Positions 22,749 through 35,525 are shown, counted from the first letter of the stretch. The stretch: DNA of 64,000 bases from Anopheles merus (GCF_017562075.2 NC_054081.1:2545294-2609293); one strand, 5' to 3'. The notes: a model not told the origin generated them from the sequence alone. Numbers and translations: made by a program.

Positions 22749-24229
22749 TACTGATTAGTTTGCTTGAAGTATGTTGAACAGAAAATTACTGGACATGACA
22801 GATGGGAACAAATTAATCTGAAATTCTATTATGGCTCATTAGATCAGTTAGGGGAAATAAGACAATTTAATAAAGATTGTTTATTCATTGTTACATTCAC
22901 AAGTATAAACGATGGTTCATTACGGATTCGCAGGGTCAAATTTGAACCCAAAATCCGAACCACTTGTCGTCACAATTCAAATAATTGATTTTGCTGGTCG
23001 CTCATCCGGATCAACCGCTTCGGTCGATGCATTCCAGCACTGCACAAAAACAACACCTCACTGCCGACCAAATTCTTCGCCTTGGTAGCACCCTTTTCTA
23101 CTCGGCACCTAATATCTAATCGCACCGCCGCGTAAGGAGAGAGTGTCTTGCTCCACATTCCCTCCCCTTTGGCATGCCTATTTGCTTCGCAATCTGCTCG
23201 CTGCCTCATTGAGTTGCCGCCCCGTTCTTCATTTAATTTCCACACTGTGAACTGTTTTGCCGCTTTGATTTTCTTGCGTTTTTTTTTTCCTACCTCTCTC
23301 TCTCTTTCTCTCCTTCTTTCCCATGCCTCATTTATTTTTTGCCCTTCCGCATCAGCCTGCCCCTTCGCGGGCCGTGCACGGACCGGGCTGCTGCAGTCAT
23401 CCATCCATCATTTCGCACGGGACCCGGTCGCTGCAGCACTGCTCCCTGCAATTACGCGCATAACAATAAACATAAAAGATCCACCTGCTGCACCAACCTT
23501 GCCACACACTCTCTCTCTCTCCCTCTCCCGCTCTCCTCTGCTTCGTCCGCAGCAACCGACACGTCCATAAAAGGAGCATAAAATGCGCCCGGAATGCAGG
23601 CCGAAATCGGGCCGCTCTCGGTGGCCGCGCAGCGTTCGCGCTGGCACGCTGGCAAACGCGCGCCCACCATGGGCAGTTCGCCATGCATTCCAGCCAGACA
23701 CCTTTTCACCCAGGGCGGCTGCCCCTGCCACCGGTGGGAAAGGAACCGTTTTGGCGGAGGTTGAAGGGAGCCGAGGGAGGCAGCAAAAACCGCTTATGAG
23801 TTTTGTAGCTGTATTTTATTTTTCATCCTCCCGTTGTTTGATTGCGAAACCGCGCCGCCCGTCCCGGCGTGTCCCGCAATTTGTATTTTACTCCCCCCCC
23901 TCCCCCCCACACGCCGCTGCCTCACCCCCATAAAAGGGGTTTTCCATTTGCTACACTTTTCCACCCCGTATGAAGGGCAAAGCAGCAGCAGCACCAGCAG
24001 CAACAAAAGCATGTGTGTGTATGGGTGTGTCTGTTTGGGTGTTTGTATTTTGCGTGTGTGTAGCGTACTTCATTCCGGCGCTCGTCGGCGGCCTCGGCAC
24101 GGTACACGCGGCAAGCGAACAAAAGCAGCAAAAATAAAAACGCGACTCGCCGGATCCACCCTTTCTCCGGTTTGCCCCGGTACGGGAAACTCCAAAGACG
24201 AACACACGGAAAGAGTGCAGCAGCAGCAG

Positions 24230-24300
24230 TGCTATCATTTCGCGCGATGCACCATTATGCATGCAAATGTGATTAAATATTCATTAATATAAAATATAGC
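24230..24300. promoter_or_regulatory. Possible POU/homeodomain motif cluster (inference)
   Basis: Contains ATGCATGCAAAT (an octamer/POU-like word) followed by closely spaced ATTAAAT and CATTAAT cores in an otherwise GC-balanced setting. This is a plausible enhancer fragment by motif content alone. Nothing else supports it. Confidence 0.12.
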
Positions 24301-24843
24301 AGGCAGTATTTATGCCTCAATACATTATCTCTGCTGCCCTTCTTGGCACTCGGAACAGAAACACACACACGCGCGCGTACGTATGCACAGAGCTGTGACA
24401 GGAGTGTACACAGGTGGAAAACGGGGGAGTGAACCCCGGGAAACGGAGGGCTTGATTAAGAATGCCGCCCGTGTTTTCGTACGCAGCCACGCAAGCGACA
24501 TTTCTGGTAGCGTTCCTCGGTCCCCGGACCTTGGTCGCTTGGTGTGTGTGTCTGGGTTGGCGCTTTTGTAGCTTTATTCTTTTTTTTCCCCCCAGTGGAG
24601 CAAAAATAGTTCCAAAAGGGACCGGGGGAAGCGGGCCGCGATTAATAAATTGTGTTGACTCCGTTTGATTACCCAATGTTTGCTGCACTGCTGCAGCGTT
24701 TGCTTTGTGTTTTTAAACGCACTGCCTTTAAGCTTGACTTGCATTAACCTTTTTGGGAATATGTGTTCTTCCCCAGTGCCACTTTCGATCGCATTGCTTC
24801 GCAGCACAAAGCCAAACAACGAAAAAACACTCCAAAAGAAGCT

Positions 24844-24866
24844 CACACACACACACACACACACAC
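24844..24866 (+). repeat. (CA)11 microsatellite
   Basis: A perfect CA dinucleotide run. Confidence 0.93.
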
Positions 24867-27439
24867 GCCCGGCAGTACCGTTCAGCCGGTTTGATGCATC
24901 CTTCAAAATTTGCATATGCTCTCGTTGGGGGGGGAGGGGGATGAAATCCTTCACCGCATACGGCATATTTGTTCTGTTCGACAGATTGCTCCGCTCCAAT
25001 CGTTCATCGGCAGCGGACGGTTCGGACTGGAAGGGAACGGCCAGTCAGCGCGGAAGAAGTAACGCTTGCAGAGCGGAGAGTACGTCTCAATGGTGTGCCT
25101 GTTGGACGGTCGTTCTGCGCCCTGCTTGCACCCCAGCGCCGGGGCCCGCCCGGGGAGGGACAAATTTATGCAAATCGCCCCGAACCAGCTGTCAAAGCCG
25201 GGCGAATTTGCTGTGCTCGGACTCGGAACGTCCATCATTACCGGGGTTGTGTCACTTTACGGCACCCTCCAGCACCAAGCTCCGAGGGATGCGGCAGGCA
25301 AGTCAATGATTTATTCTCTCTTTTTGCTCAGTGTGCGTGTGTGAGTGAAAACGGTGAAATACTTAATGTGCTTCAAGAGTTTCTTATTGTTGAAAAATAA
25401 AAGTGTTATTATTGAGGAAGAAAAAACACACAAAAAAAAAAAAACAAAAAACACTAAGCGACGAACCTGGCAAATCTGTGCGAGCGCAATTATTATTCCT
25501 TCGGTTGCTCACTTGAAACCAATTTCTGGCTATGTTTCAATCCTTCACCCCTTGCGGGAGTTAATAACATTTAGCCGAGCCCTTCGCAGGAACTACGCTC
25601 GGGCGACGGCAGCCCAATATTGCCTTTTGAAGTGTGCGCTGCGATTGCAGTGGCAGAAGAAACACTCCCCCCTCCCAACCTTTTACATGGCTGCAATCAA
25701 ACCACCCAACGATTTAAATGGAATCATCGCTAAGCTATTTCACGCACCATGGCACTGACCTTTCAACCTGCGGGTGGTGTACTCGATTCACGAAAAAGGG
25801 TCGAGTGAGAGAGAGAGAGCGAGGGCGAGTTCAGTTCATTCTTAGTTTTTCCTTGCCCTGCGTGAGTCCCGGTGTGTGTTGGGAAACACAACTTCCCCAA
25901 AAACAGGCTGGCAGAGGTCCCGGAATGCTGCTTAGGATTTAAACGCTAATAAGGCCGACGACCTGCCTGGGCGGTTGAGGACACAATTTCATGGGTGATT
26001 GCTGCAGCCAGCGGGAGCGGGAGTGCAACCCACTGTGGCAGCAGTGGGTGGAACTCGTCGGATGTAAGGTGATTGAACACGGAGCGAGTTTTGCCCGCCT
26101 AATCCAACCCCGGCATGTTATTGTAGGGAAATGTGTGTTTTTCCAGTTGCGCTCTGCAAGGGGGCCAGCTGTGCAAGCAAATGAGTTTTGCACGGGAGGG
26201 TCGGAAATGAGCCACACGTAAGAGGGGAAAAAGAAAAAAGCTCGATCAAATGCCCATTAGCGGTAAGGATGGTTCCTTTTTCTGTACACATCTACCTTGC
26301 GGTTCGTTAACGATTGCGCTTGGGAAATTAAATTCAATCATCATATGCGTCTTGGCGCTAACGATTGGCGCCGGGTTTTGAAAATTTTGAAATAATAAAA
26401 AAAAGGACAATAGATGGAACTGTTTGTACTCGGGGAAGCAGATAAATAATGTACGCTTAATTGTGCTTAATGCATGTCCTCTGTTTAACGACGGTTTGAG
26501 TTGTCATTTGCTTTCGTCACGGACGATGGATGAGGCTGTTTTTTTTTTTTTTCAGGGGCAATCTACGCTCCCTTGCTTCCCTTTTTTCGTGTTCTCACCG
26601 ACGAGAGCAAATTGCAGCTTCGCTGCGGATGAGGTAAAAATGCAGTAAAGAAGATTCGGTTTTAATTATAAATGAACTGCCAGGCGCTTTGTCAACGGCT
26701 TCGGCTAATTGTTTCAAATAAATACGAAAACTTTGCCATTGCATCGCGCCATTTCTCACACACATTTTTGCGGAATGTTTGCTCAGTCGTTTTTATTAAT
26801 TCTCACGTTTCCTTATTCGCTTCCACAAACCACCACACACGAACAGTGCTTATCTGAGCTGAAATTTTGCCCAATTGTATGTGATCTAATTTCACGGGGC
26901 GAGGTGCCGCAAACACATGCTCGGATCGAAATGCTGCAAGCGTCGAGCACGGGCAGCTCGAAGCAAAAAAAAAAACGGAACTCAGTTCCGCGACGAACGA
27001 AATCCGACTTCCGCCTTCCGCCAGCGCTTCCGTTCTCTACTGCTGTTGCTCGGCGCGGTTAGAGAAACGTGTTAAAAAGGGGCTAATTAGCCGCAAAGTT
27101 GAACCATCCCGAACTGCCGGAACTGTAAACGAAAGCTGTTTAACCCTTTGCCGTACGGTCTGTGCTGCTTGCGATGATAGATTTTTTTGTTGAGTTACGT
27201 TTGAAAAAAAGAACTGTCTCTTCTATTGCAAAGGGATCGACGGGAAAACGTTGCCCCCGTTCTTTGCTTCCTGAATGTCATCCGTTGCATTGTACGGTGT
27301 TTGATGGTTTGTTGGGTTCTTCGTTATCTTTCCAACGCCTCGGCACTAAAAAAAACATTTTTTTTTATTCTTGCTTGGTGAGCTGTTTAGTTTAATATTA
27401 TTAAAATTTGCCTCATCATTATTTTTACTTGAAATTCAA

Positions 27440-28140
27440 ATGCTTTTCACAGAGTTCTTAAATACAAAATATTATTTTGCGAAGAGTAAACATCGAAGTC
27501 CAATTTCAAACACCTAAAAATGATTGAGAAAAAGATACGAAAAGCAATCAAATACTTCTTGTTGTAAGAGTACAGAACGGTTCCTACAGATAAGATAACA
27601 CATACATTAAACATACAAAACAAAAAAGAAGTAATAGCAAAGGTTGAATTGAAAATAAATAAATAAAACAAATATCCCTCAAAAGCATTAATATCATAAA
27701 ATCATTATCAAACTGAACACCCAAGTTGATTTAAAGCTTAATTAAAGCTCGATTTACTAAATCACCTTTACAACCTGAATCAAGGTATTATAATTGGTCA
27801 TTTTGCATTTTTGAAGGATTACAAAAAAGTTGATATTTATAAGTATTGTTTCAGTGTTAATTTTGCTCATTTTTATATTTTCCTTGCTTTTACTTTATTC
27901 TTTCAGTTTCTTCATGTTTTTCTTTCATCTTCCATTTCCTTTGGAGTATCATTTTCTTTTTTTCGTTGGATTTATATGTTCTGTTTCTGTTCTGTTTGAA
28001 TTTTGTTTAAAACTGTTCCATCTTGTATATAATTTTCTTCTAATACAGTTGGGTTGGATTACAGTGAAATGCATTGAATTTTTTCTTGTTTTTTTTTTTT
28101 ATTATTTTTATTGTATTTATTTTGGATCATTTAATCTTTT
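27440..28140. other. AT island with central switch from A-rich to T-rich
   Basis: On the plus strand 27460-27760 is about half A with few T. From about 27830 to 28130 the composition inverts to more than half T. The switch is around 27770-27830. No TIR or TSD was found, and the halves do not align as an obvious hairpin. The island at 40010-40700 has the same design and length. Hydrophobic (Phe-rich) open frames in the T-rich half are composition artefacts. Confidence 0.55.
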
Positions 28141-28479
28141 CTTTTGCTTAGAAAACAATGCCCCTGTAAAGCAAAACCCTCCCTGAGCTTCATTCCCCCA
28201 GGCTTCTCCCCTCTACTGCAATCGATTGCGCTCGATGAGTCGCTTGGTAAAGTAATTGCCCCCTCCCCCCTACCTCTTCACGACCATGCTCTACTCCAAA
28301 GATGTACCGCGTGCGTAGAACTCCGTTCATTCCACCGAGCCCCAGCGTCATCCCTTCGCCCACTCCTGTGCTGTGGATCTATTTTAACCGGCCCCGGGGT
28401 CGGCTGTCAGTCGGCAAACTGCCCTTAGAAGCCGACAGGGCCGAAACCGGTCAATCCCACCGCTCCACACGGGGCCGTG

Positions 28480-28493
28480 CCCCCCCCCCCCCC
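28480..28493 (+). repeat. C14 homopolymer
   Basis: Fourteen uninterrupted C residues in GC-rich sequence. Confidence 0.9.
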
Positions 28494-29433
28494 GGCTTCC
28501 TGCATCGCGTGCATACGCATTGCGCTTATTGCGCTTAATCAAGTACGCGAGCGCAGAAAGTGACCGGCGCGCAGGGCGGAAAACGCACATTGGCCCCGGT
28601 GCGGGCCGATGTCTTACCGCCGCGCACAGAAGAAAAAAAAAACAAACAAAAACAAAAAGAAACCTGCTCCCGAAGAATGGGATCGCAGCGGAAAGTCAAA
28701 GGAAACTCCGGCCTCCGGTAAGGATGTGAAAACGAAGCCGGCCTGAGCGGGCAGACGACGACGACGACCGCACGATGCGGACCGTGGGCGAAACTATTCA
28801 ATTGATATGAGATTTATTTATTTGTTTGCACAAGATGCTAGCCATTCATGCGTCAATCATTCTCAATATGCATATAATTATAATTCAGCCGGTTGCGGTT
28901 GCCGCGGCCACGACTCGTTGCGTTTTGCGGGCAGCCGTTTGCTGGCCGGGCGCGCCCGTCCCGTCCCGTCCCGCAGCGGTGCACCGAGAATGCTGCACCG
29001 CGGCAGCGAGAACGGATCCTCGCTCCTCCATTCCAGCTTCGATGCAGTTGTTCTCGTTTTCCTATCCCGCACCCGTTTGGCACCGACATCCTTTTCGGCA
29101 GCGCAGGCCACCGGGCCCGTTTCCTTCCCGCATTGAGCGGGCGTCTCTTTGCCACCGGGTCTTTATTCGGTCCGCGCGTACGTCCGAGACTTCTTCAACT
29201 TCAAATCGCCCCGACGGGTTCTGCGCGTGTGTGTGTGTGTGTCAGAAGGGGGGTTTGATGTGAAGCCGACAGATGGCGGAAGCCGAAATTCGGACCAACG
29301 GAAGGGAAGGTGAGCAGTTTTTAACTCAACACTAATGAGCCGCCTTCGAACCAGATCCATCCCGGACTTTGTGCCGAGGCGCCCGAAACGCATTGTTCCT
29401 ACTGTGCAGCCCATGAAACGGCTCCATTTAAAG

Positions 29434-29451
29434 CACACACACACACACACA
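29434..29451 (+). repeat. (CA)9 microsatellite
   Basis: A perfect CA run; a GA-type run follows near 29627-29641. Confidence 0.9.
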
Positions 29452-30304
29452 GTGCAATAGAGAGAGAGACAGAAAGACTAGTAAATGTACCGAGCGGCAG
29501 CTTCCCCCGGGCTCGTTACAGCTTATCAATATTTATGCTCCGGTGCGCCTGCTGGACACTTGTTTACGAGCGCACCGTTACTGGGTGCGTCCACATCGGC
29601 CAGATTCTGGTATACAAAAAGGAAGGGAGAGAGAGAGAGAGGGATAGAAAAACAACAACTTTCCACCTAACTCGAAGCGCAAACACACATACGGTACGGT
29701 AAATTAATTTCAACAACAGACTGCTGCTGCTTCTAAACAAAGTCTTCCGGGTTTGGCAAATGACTCCAGCGCCGTTGTAAAGGACCTCCATCCCTCTCAC
29801 CTGGGTGATCACTGTTATTTATCTGTTCGGATGAGTAACTCGATACAAGCAGCATCTTCTTTTATTTATGCATGCTTAAATAGTGACACTCAACTTTTGA
29901 TAAGCTTCGAATGCCTAGATTTGGTATTTTTTTACGGAGAATTGAGGTTTTGTGTAAATGTAGAATGCAGTTTTCTCAGTAACACTTTTCACAATATGCC
30001 GTAAAGGAGTTGAGGCATTTTTGATTTGTATTGTTTTTTTTTGTAATATGGGTTGAAGTGATTGCTATGAAGAGAGAAATTTCAATGTACTACAGGGGGT
30101 TCCCTACCACACTCCGTAAACCTCATCTTGAATCCAAGTAATCTGATTTCAACTTTACTAATTATCCGTTTCATGTCATCGAAATGACCTTTTTTATATC
30201 TTTCGAACTACGATTGAAATGATGGAAATGAATATTATGGGTTTGAGATAGTCCAAAGAAACCCTGATTACATTCGATGGAACTTAGTGATGGGGAAAAT
30301 GAAG

Positions 30305-30660
30305 ATTTCGTCGGAATCGATTCCGGTTAGCTCCGAAATTTTCTGGAATCGATTCCGGATAGTAGGTCCGGAATCAGTTTCCAGAATCGATTCCGGAACC
30401 AATTTCAGAATCGGCTCCAGAACCAACTCCGGAATCGGCTCCAGAATTGGTTCCAAAATCGGCTTCGGAATTAGTTCCGGAACGGCTCTGGAATCGGAAT
30501 TGGAACCGGAATTGGTTCCGGAATCGGTTCTGGAATCGGAATTGGCTCCGGAATCAGAATCAGCTCCGGAATCGGAATCGGTTCCGGAATTGGCTCCGGA
30601 ATCAAAATCAGTTCCGACATCGGAATTGACTCCGAAATCAGAATTGGCTTCGAAACGGAG
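30305..30660 (+). repeat. Hexamer-based minisatellite, GGAATC/GGCTCC words, first array
   Basis: Tandem hexamers GGAATC, GGTTCC, GGCTCC, AGAATC and AACTCC combine into 12- and 18-bp higher-order units. The dimer GGAATCGATTCC is a perfect palindrome, so the array reads alike on both strands. Frames across it give Ser-Glu-Leu-Ala-Pro or Pro-Glu-Pro-Ile repeats, which are artefacts. Confidence 0.92.
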
Positions 30661-30829
30661 TCCGTTTGGGCATCTTCATAGGAATAGGCGTTTGGGTTCA
30701 ATGATGCTATGTGTTGATAGCGACAAAGAATCAAAATTTACTTGTGAATGATCTATTAACATGGAGATTCGTGGACTTATTTTGCTTCCCACACTTCTTA
30801 TTTCAATTCAAACCATCCCATTTCTGGAG

Positions 30830-31075
30830 TCAAGTTCTGATTCCGGAGCCGATTCCGATCCTGGAATCGATTCCGGAGTTGAATCCGGAGCCGGTTTCGG
30901 AGTCAACTCTGGAATCGATTCCGGTGTCGGCTCCGGAACCGGCTCCGGATTCAACTCCGGAATCGGCTCCGAAACCAACTCCGGAATCGGCTCCGGAATC
31001 GACTCCGGAATCGGAATCGATTCCAACATCGGAATAGGCTCCGGAATGGATTCCGAACGCAGAATCGGACTCGGG
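30830..31075 (+). repeat. Hexamer-based minisatellite, second array
   Basis: The same words as at 30305-30660 (GGAATCGATTCC, GGAGCC, GGCTCCGGAATC) in a second block of about 245 bp. It probably arose by duplication or was split by the intervening 170 bp. Confidence 0.92.
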
Positions 31076-31103
31076 TAGGTCCGATTCCAAGCTCCCACCA
31101 CTA

Positions 31104-34100
31104 GTTGGAACTCAACTTGTACAAAGGTTAATCAATGTCAATATTACGTCTAGGAATATCTGTCATTTTTTGTGCTTTTTTTAGCTCCGAATCATTAGAT
31201 CTTGAGCTTAATGCACCGTTTGGTAATCATTATTGAAGAAATGACAAAGATATTGACATCTTTGTATTCTGACGAGGACCTCCGCACTCGTCACACTCTC
31301 GGTGAAAGATGTTGCGCTATTGCCCGAGAGATTATTCCCGATGTTCCTCAAAAACTTTCTTACATCTAATCACAACCCACAAGGCAATGCACATCTCATT
31401 GCCACCCCTCCCGTTCACTACCCATAGTATCTCTCAACTCATGCATCTCCCAATCCCAAGGCCCTGGTGGAGAACAACAAAAAAATCTACCACGCTGGCT
31501 CAAGGACGCCATGGACGTGTACGGGCTCGCTTGGCGAAGTGGCACACATGTTCGACACAATTCTGGGGCAGCTATCCAGTGAGGCAGCACTGTTCATCCG
31601 TACCCACAGGCACAACCGATGCTGACTGGGCTTACTTCCGCACCCCCCAAGTGGGCGGAAGGCTCAAAACGTCCGATCGTCCGTGCAACGATGTTCCGTT
31701 TGCTCGAAAGCACTTAAGGTGCAACGCATTCCGTCCCCGATGGGATGAGGCCCTCTCGCATGCGTCAGATTCCGTCCGGTTGGAAGGAACCGGGGCAGTA
31801 AGTAACCCCTCTGCTTGTTCGTAATTTTGTAGCATCATTAAAATTTCAGATTTCACTAGTGGAATTTCGCCATCCCACGGGCAAGCGGAACGGCGGAACT
31901 TGTACTGCCCGGAAACGACCCAGGCTCGGATATACGCGGCTTCCTGTGTGTTGTGTGTGTGTGTGTGAGGACTCAAGCTACGCTACCGGGATTTTGAGCA
32001 ACGGTAGACTAATGAATTCCGGGCAAAAGGGAAAACGGGCTCTGGAGTACTTGGCAAGTCAGATTCGAGGCTGCTGGAGATGATTTGACTCGTTATCTGA
32101 ACGTATGATGTCGTGATGCTGTTGATTTTGTAACTTTTTTCCTTACTTACATTATTTCAAAAAATATTTAAAATGTTCTTTTCAAAAATTAGCAATATCG
32201 TCTTGATCAATGTAATTCCAATTAAGGTCAGAAGTTTCCTCCTAAATTAAAAAAAAAAATCAAGAATTTTCAAGCTCTTAAAAGTGTCGTTTGAAACGTA
32301 TTTTGAAACATCCATTTCATCAGGGGTTATCCATGCATTGCGTAAGAGAAAACGCTACCAAAACTCCCGCGGGGAACCACTGTTGCCACACTGAAAGATG
32401 TACGCCATAAATCACGTACCAGAACAAAAAAAAAAGGACAATAACATAGACAGCCCCGAAAACACTCTCGCACTCCATTAGCGCCATTTCCTTCCCATGG
32501 TTGCCGGGCTGCAGTTGCATCCGAATTGCACTTGTGTCGCGCGTGCATCGTAACTTGGTCCCCTATCAATAATATCACTTTGATATTTATTCGCTGCGGC
32601 GCCAGCGTTGCGCCGTAACGGTAATGGGTTGGGTTTTGCTTAGAACAGTTGGTGCCGGGAGGAAGCGAGCGGTATAACATAAATCTAGGCTCATTTAAAG
32701 TGAGGCACACATGCGAGGGGAGTGTGAGTAGTAGGGAAGGGCATGTGAGCTAATAATAAGTTTAGATATGGGATGTGGAATGAAATATTAACAACTGCAG
32801 CTTGGAAGGAATCGCGGCAAAGGGGAATATACGCTCAGAGCTGAAGGGCTGCACGCTTCATAAATAAATGCCTGTGTGCTCTGATATGGAAGGTTTGATC
32901 GGGTGTTATGCTTTTTTATGTGATACAAACAGCAGCCACACACACACGCCACAAAAAAAAATCCTTTGCCCAAAAAAACCCGTCATAAGTCACTTTTAGC
33001 GCGCTCGGTGGAAAAGGGAGCCGAACTCAATTTGTCAAAACACGAGCTCCATTAACACCTTCCGTTCTTCGGTGGAATCTCAGCCTCTCGGATATTCGTT
33101 CTCGACAGCACACACACACACACACACATAGGGACGCGGACACGACGTGCAAACCCGTGACAAATGTGAGCTCATTTCATCTTCACGCGACCCTTCCCGA
33201 AACCGAAACTAATTCCCAGAGGGTTGCGGGAGTAGTAAATCGAGTCCCGGCTCGAGCTCCTGCACACCGAAAAACCACCACCAGCTAATCAAATGCCAGT
33301 ACGATAAATCATGCTCCTTGCAGTGCCACGCGTTCGCACGCTTTGCAGCAGGGGACGCCGGCGAATGTCCTTGCGCGATAGCGCCGCGTGTCCTTTGGGT
33401 GTCCTTGCGGGAGCGGACCAGGGGGTTTCTTTTTCCCCCCTTCCCTTCGTATATATTTCATTCTATGCTTCTATAAAAACCGACACGTACCGCTCGTTAT
33501 CGGGAAGTGAGACATTTTCGCTTTTGGATGTCGCGGCTCACTTGCGAAATAAAACGAGTCCGCCGTCACACCTATAATGATGCGTTGGCGAAGATGAATG
33601 GGCTTCTTGGACGATCGGATCTGATACTGGCATGGGTTGTGCGGGAAAGTTTAACGAACCTACGGACTTGATATGACAAACGTTTGCTGCCGCTAGTACA
33701 TTCGGTTGTGGTAGCAGCGAAATGGCAATGCTGGCTGGGTGTCCAGATGCACGGTGCAGAGATAATGACCGTGGATAAAGGCAAACTCTTACTATTATAG
33801 ATGTTTAGCAACACTTCTTCGAATCCTTCAATTAGATTTCGCCAGCTACTTCAACCCCCACGAACCAGTGCAGGCACCTTCGCGTACTTTCACTGCTTTC
33901 CATTATCGGCTTCAATGGAGTGCCGCTCTCTTCATCGAACCCTCCAAACTTGCCGCCGATAAATGCGCAGGGACCAAAAATCCCAACGCCATCTGGCTGC
34001 TTGCCTTGCTGCGAAAGCTATAAATCATGCGGATTCACCTAGATTAAGTGCTTTTCGGTTGAAATGTTGCCGAGCTGAATGAGAATCCGGTTTGATAGAC

Positions 34101-34550
34101 TGTTTTGGAGAGTTTGGCAGGACCAGCTTAATGATTGAAGAGCGTTCGAGCATGGAAGATAAAGGATAACTTCAAATCAATCCGCAAGGTTTGGTAAACG
34201 GAACTTGTAGTTTCAGTGTGTCACGGGATGTCTTGCTTGTCCAATGATGCGCACAACGAGTTCCTCAGAAATCCCTAAACGCGAGGACTTTGCTGACTTC
34301 AAGAAGATGTGCGACAGTGCACCTGTCCTTAGCAAGGCAGCGATTTCATTGAGACATCAAACAACTTTTGGCTTTTGCTTAAGTAATTGTAGATCTCCAG
34401 ATTTTCTGTAATTATGTTCAGAAGCTGTAGTAAGGATATCAGAAATATGATTGCTAGGATTGAGTTGGCTTTAAATCCAAAGAGCTCAACTGGAGTATTA
34501 AAATTTTGAAAACTATGTGATCCTAAGCCTTGAAGGAGTTATAGCGTTTG
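31104..34550. other. Non-coding stretch, no gene recognised
   Basis: AT-rich parts lie at 31110-31260, 32090-32330 and 34050-34550. CA runs occur, including 33109-33128. A short ATG frame (31241-31369, 42 codons) reads plausibly but has no codon-position bias and was not called. A TATAAAAA word at about 33472 has no initiator at the expected distance. Confidence 0.6.
33109..33128 (+). repeat. (CA)10 microsatellite
   Basis: A perfect CA run. Confidence 0.92.
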
Positions 34551-34866
34551 TCTTCAGATACATCACCACTGTGTAAGTTTCTATCAAGCTGATCGATACT
34601 TTTTTGTTCCTAACTTCTGGAGCCATTTGGATAATTTCGTAGATCTCGGCTGATCTCAAGAATTATTCCAACCTTTACGCAATGTCTCCCCAAATCTTGT
34701 TGTTGTCTTGTCTGTTGTCTTCAGATACGTCACCACTGTGTAAGTTTCTACCAAGAAGATCGATACGTTTTTGTTCCTAACTTCTGGAGCCATTTGGATA
34801 ATTTCGCAGATCTCGACTGATCTCAAGAATTCTTCCAACCTTTATGCAATGTCTCCCCAAATCTTG
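34551..34866 (+). repeat. Tandem duplication, 149 bp x 2
   Basis: 34551-34699 and 34718-34866 align without gaps at about 94% identity (9 mismatches in 149 by hand count). They are separated by 18 bp of TTG/TCTG-rich spacer. The copies start TCTTCAGATAC and end CCCCAAATCTTG. No open frame runs through both copies, so this is a recent non-coding duplication. Confidence 0.95.
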
Positions 34867-35525
34867 ATTTTTATTTTAAGAATGTCAGCTAAAGAGTTCC
34901 AAGTGTCACTCCGTTTTCATTCAGATCCAACTCTATTGTTGGTCCAGCATACCGCATTCCAATCTCATTTTCCGACCGAGACACACTGTGCCTGCAATGC
35001 TTGCAGCGTAAACGACACAGTCCTTTTACGTCGGCCGCACTGACGACACCCTGAGACGATGCCACGCGACTTCTAATGAATGTGCAATTTTTCAGCACAA
35101 CAGCTTGCCCCAGCCAGTTCCGTTCGCCACTCCCGTTCAGTTCGTTTCCGGTTCAGAATCGCTTACACCGTCGCATTACTCCCCTTGGCATCGCGACAGT
35201 CACACAATCGACCAATAGTTCTGCGTTTTTTTTTTTCGTTTCGTTTCGTACGTTTTGTCTTCACGGCTCGGTGTCCTCCAGCCACGATGCCACCTGTGCA
35301 GATAACACCAACCCCATTAATACGTTGAAATCCCGCCAGACACACTGGTTTGCCTCGCGCGACTTGGAGCAGGATCTAACGACCGGTGTGTTATTTATCA
35401 TTTAGTTCCAGTACTCACTTCATTTATTTAGATTTATTGCAACTATCTAATGACGTGCACACACGCGCGCACACATACACACAAACACACTCACCAACTC
35501 TGATCCGCGTGCATTACTGTCCCAG
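34867..35525. other. Non-coding stretch upstream of the exon candidate
   Basis: Mixed sequence with T10 at about 35227-35236 and scattered CA dinucleotides at about 35458-35490. A pyrimidine-rich ATTTTTCAG at about 35088-35096 resembles a splice acceptor but leads into no recognisable frame. Confidence 0.5.

Larger units (their letters stand above)
22749..27439. other. Non-coding stretch with polypyrimidine tracts
   Basis: Notable content: a polypyrimidine stretch at about 23281-23330, CT-rich 23508-23545, interrupted poly-C at about 23888-23908, CAG/GCA-rich 23979-24003, (CA)n at 24844-24866 and a G-rich run at 24927-24942. Open frames are on both strands and carry no recognisable domain. 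No transposon ends found. Confidence 0.6.
28141..30284. other. Non-coding stretch with simple repeats
   Basis: Contains C14 at 28480-28493, GT at 29226-29242, CA at 29434-29451, GA at 29627-29641 and an AT-richer tail from 29860. A piece near 28845-28885 has ATGCATATAATTATAATT-like motifs that could bind homeodomain factors, but this is weak. Proline- or arginine-rich frames are not convincing. Confidence 0.6.
30285..31103. mobile_element. Second TAGTGATG-ended element with minisatellite interior
   Basis: It begins TAGTGATGGG and ends CCCACCACTA, a 10-bp inverted repeat with one mismatch. The left terminus shares TAGTGATGGG-AAA with the right terminus of the element at 17868. The word TGGAACT lies directly outside the left end (30278-30284) and again 2 bp outside the right end (31106-31112), so the target duplication is probable but not exact. 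The interior is two hexamer-based arrays separated by about 170 bp of single-copy-looking DNA (about 30665-30830). No transposase frame is present. Confidence 0.58.

Noticed and set aside
30287..31101. Open frames of 86-154 codons made of Pro-Glu-Pro-Ile or Ser-Gly-Ile-Gly repeats
   Set aside because: They follow from the GGAATC/GGCTCC hexamer arrays and exist on both strands.
31241..31369. 42-codon ATG frame with a plausible-looking peptide
   Set aside because: There is no codon-position bias (GC about 48/43/40 by hand count), and a frame this short is expected by chance.
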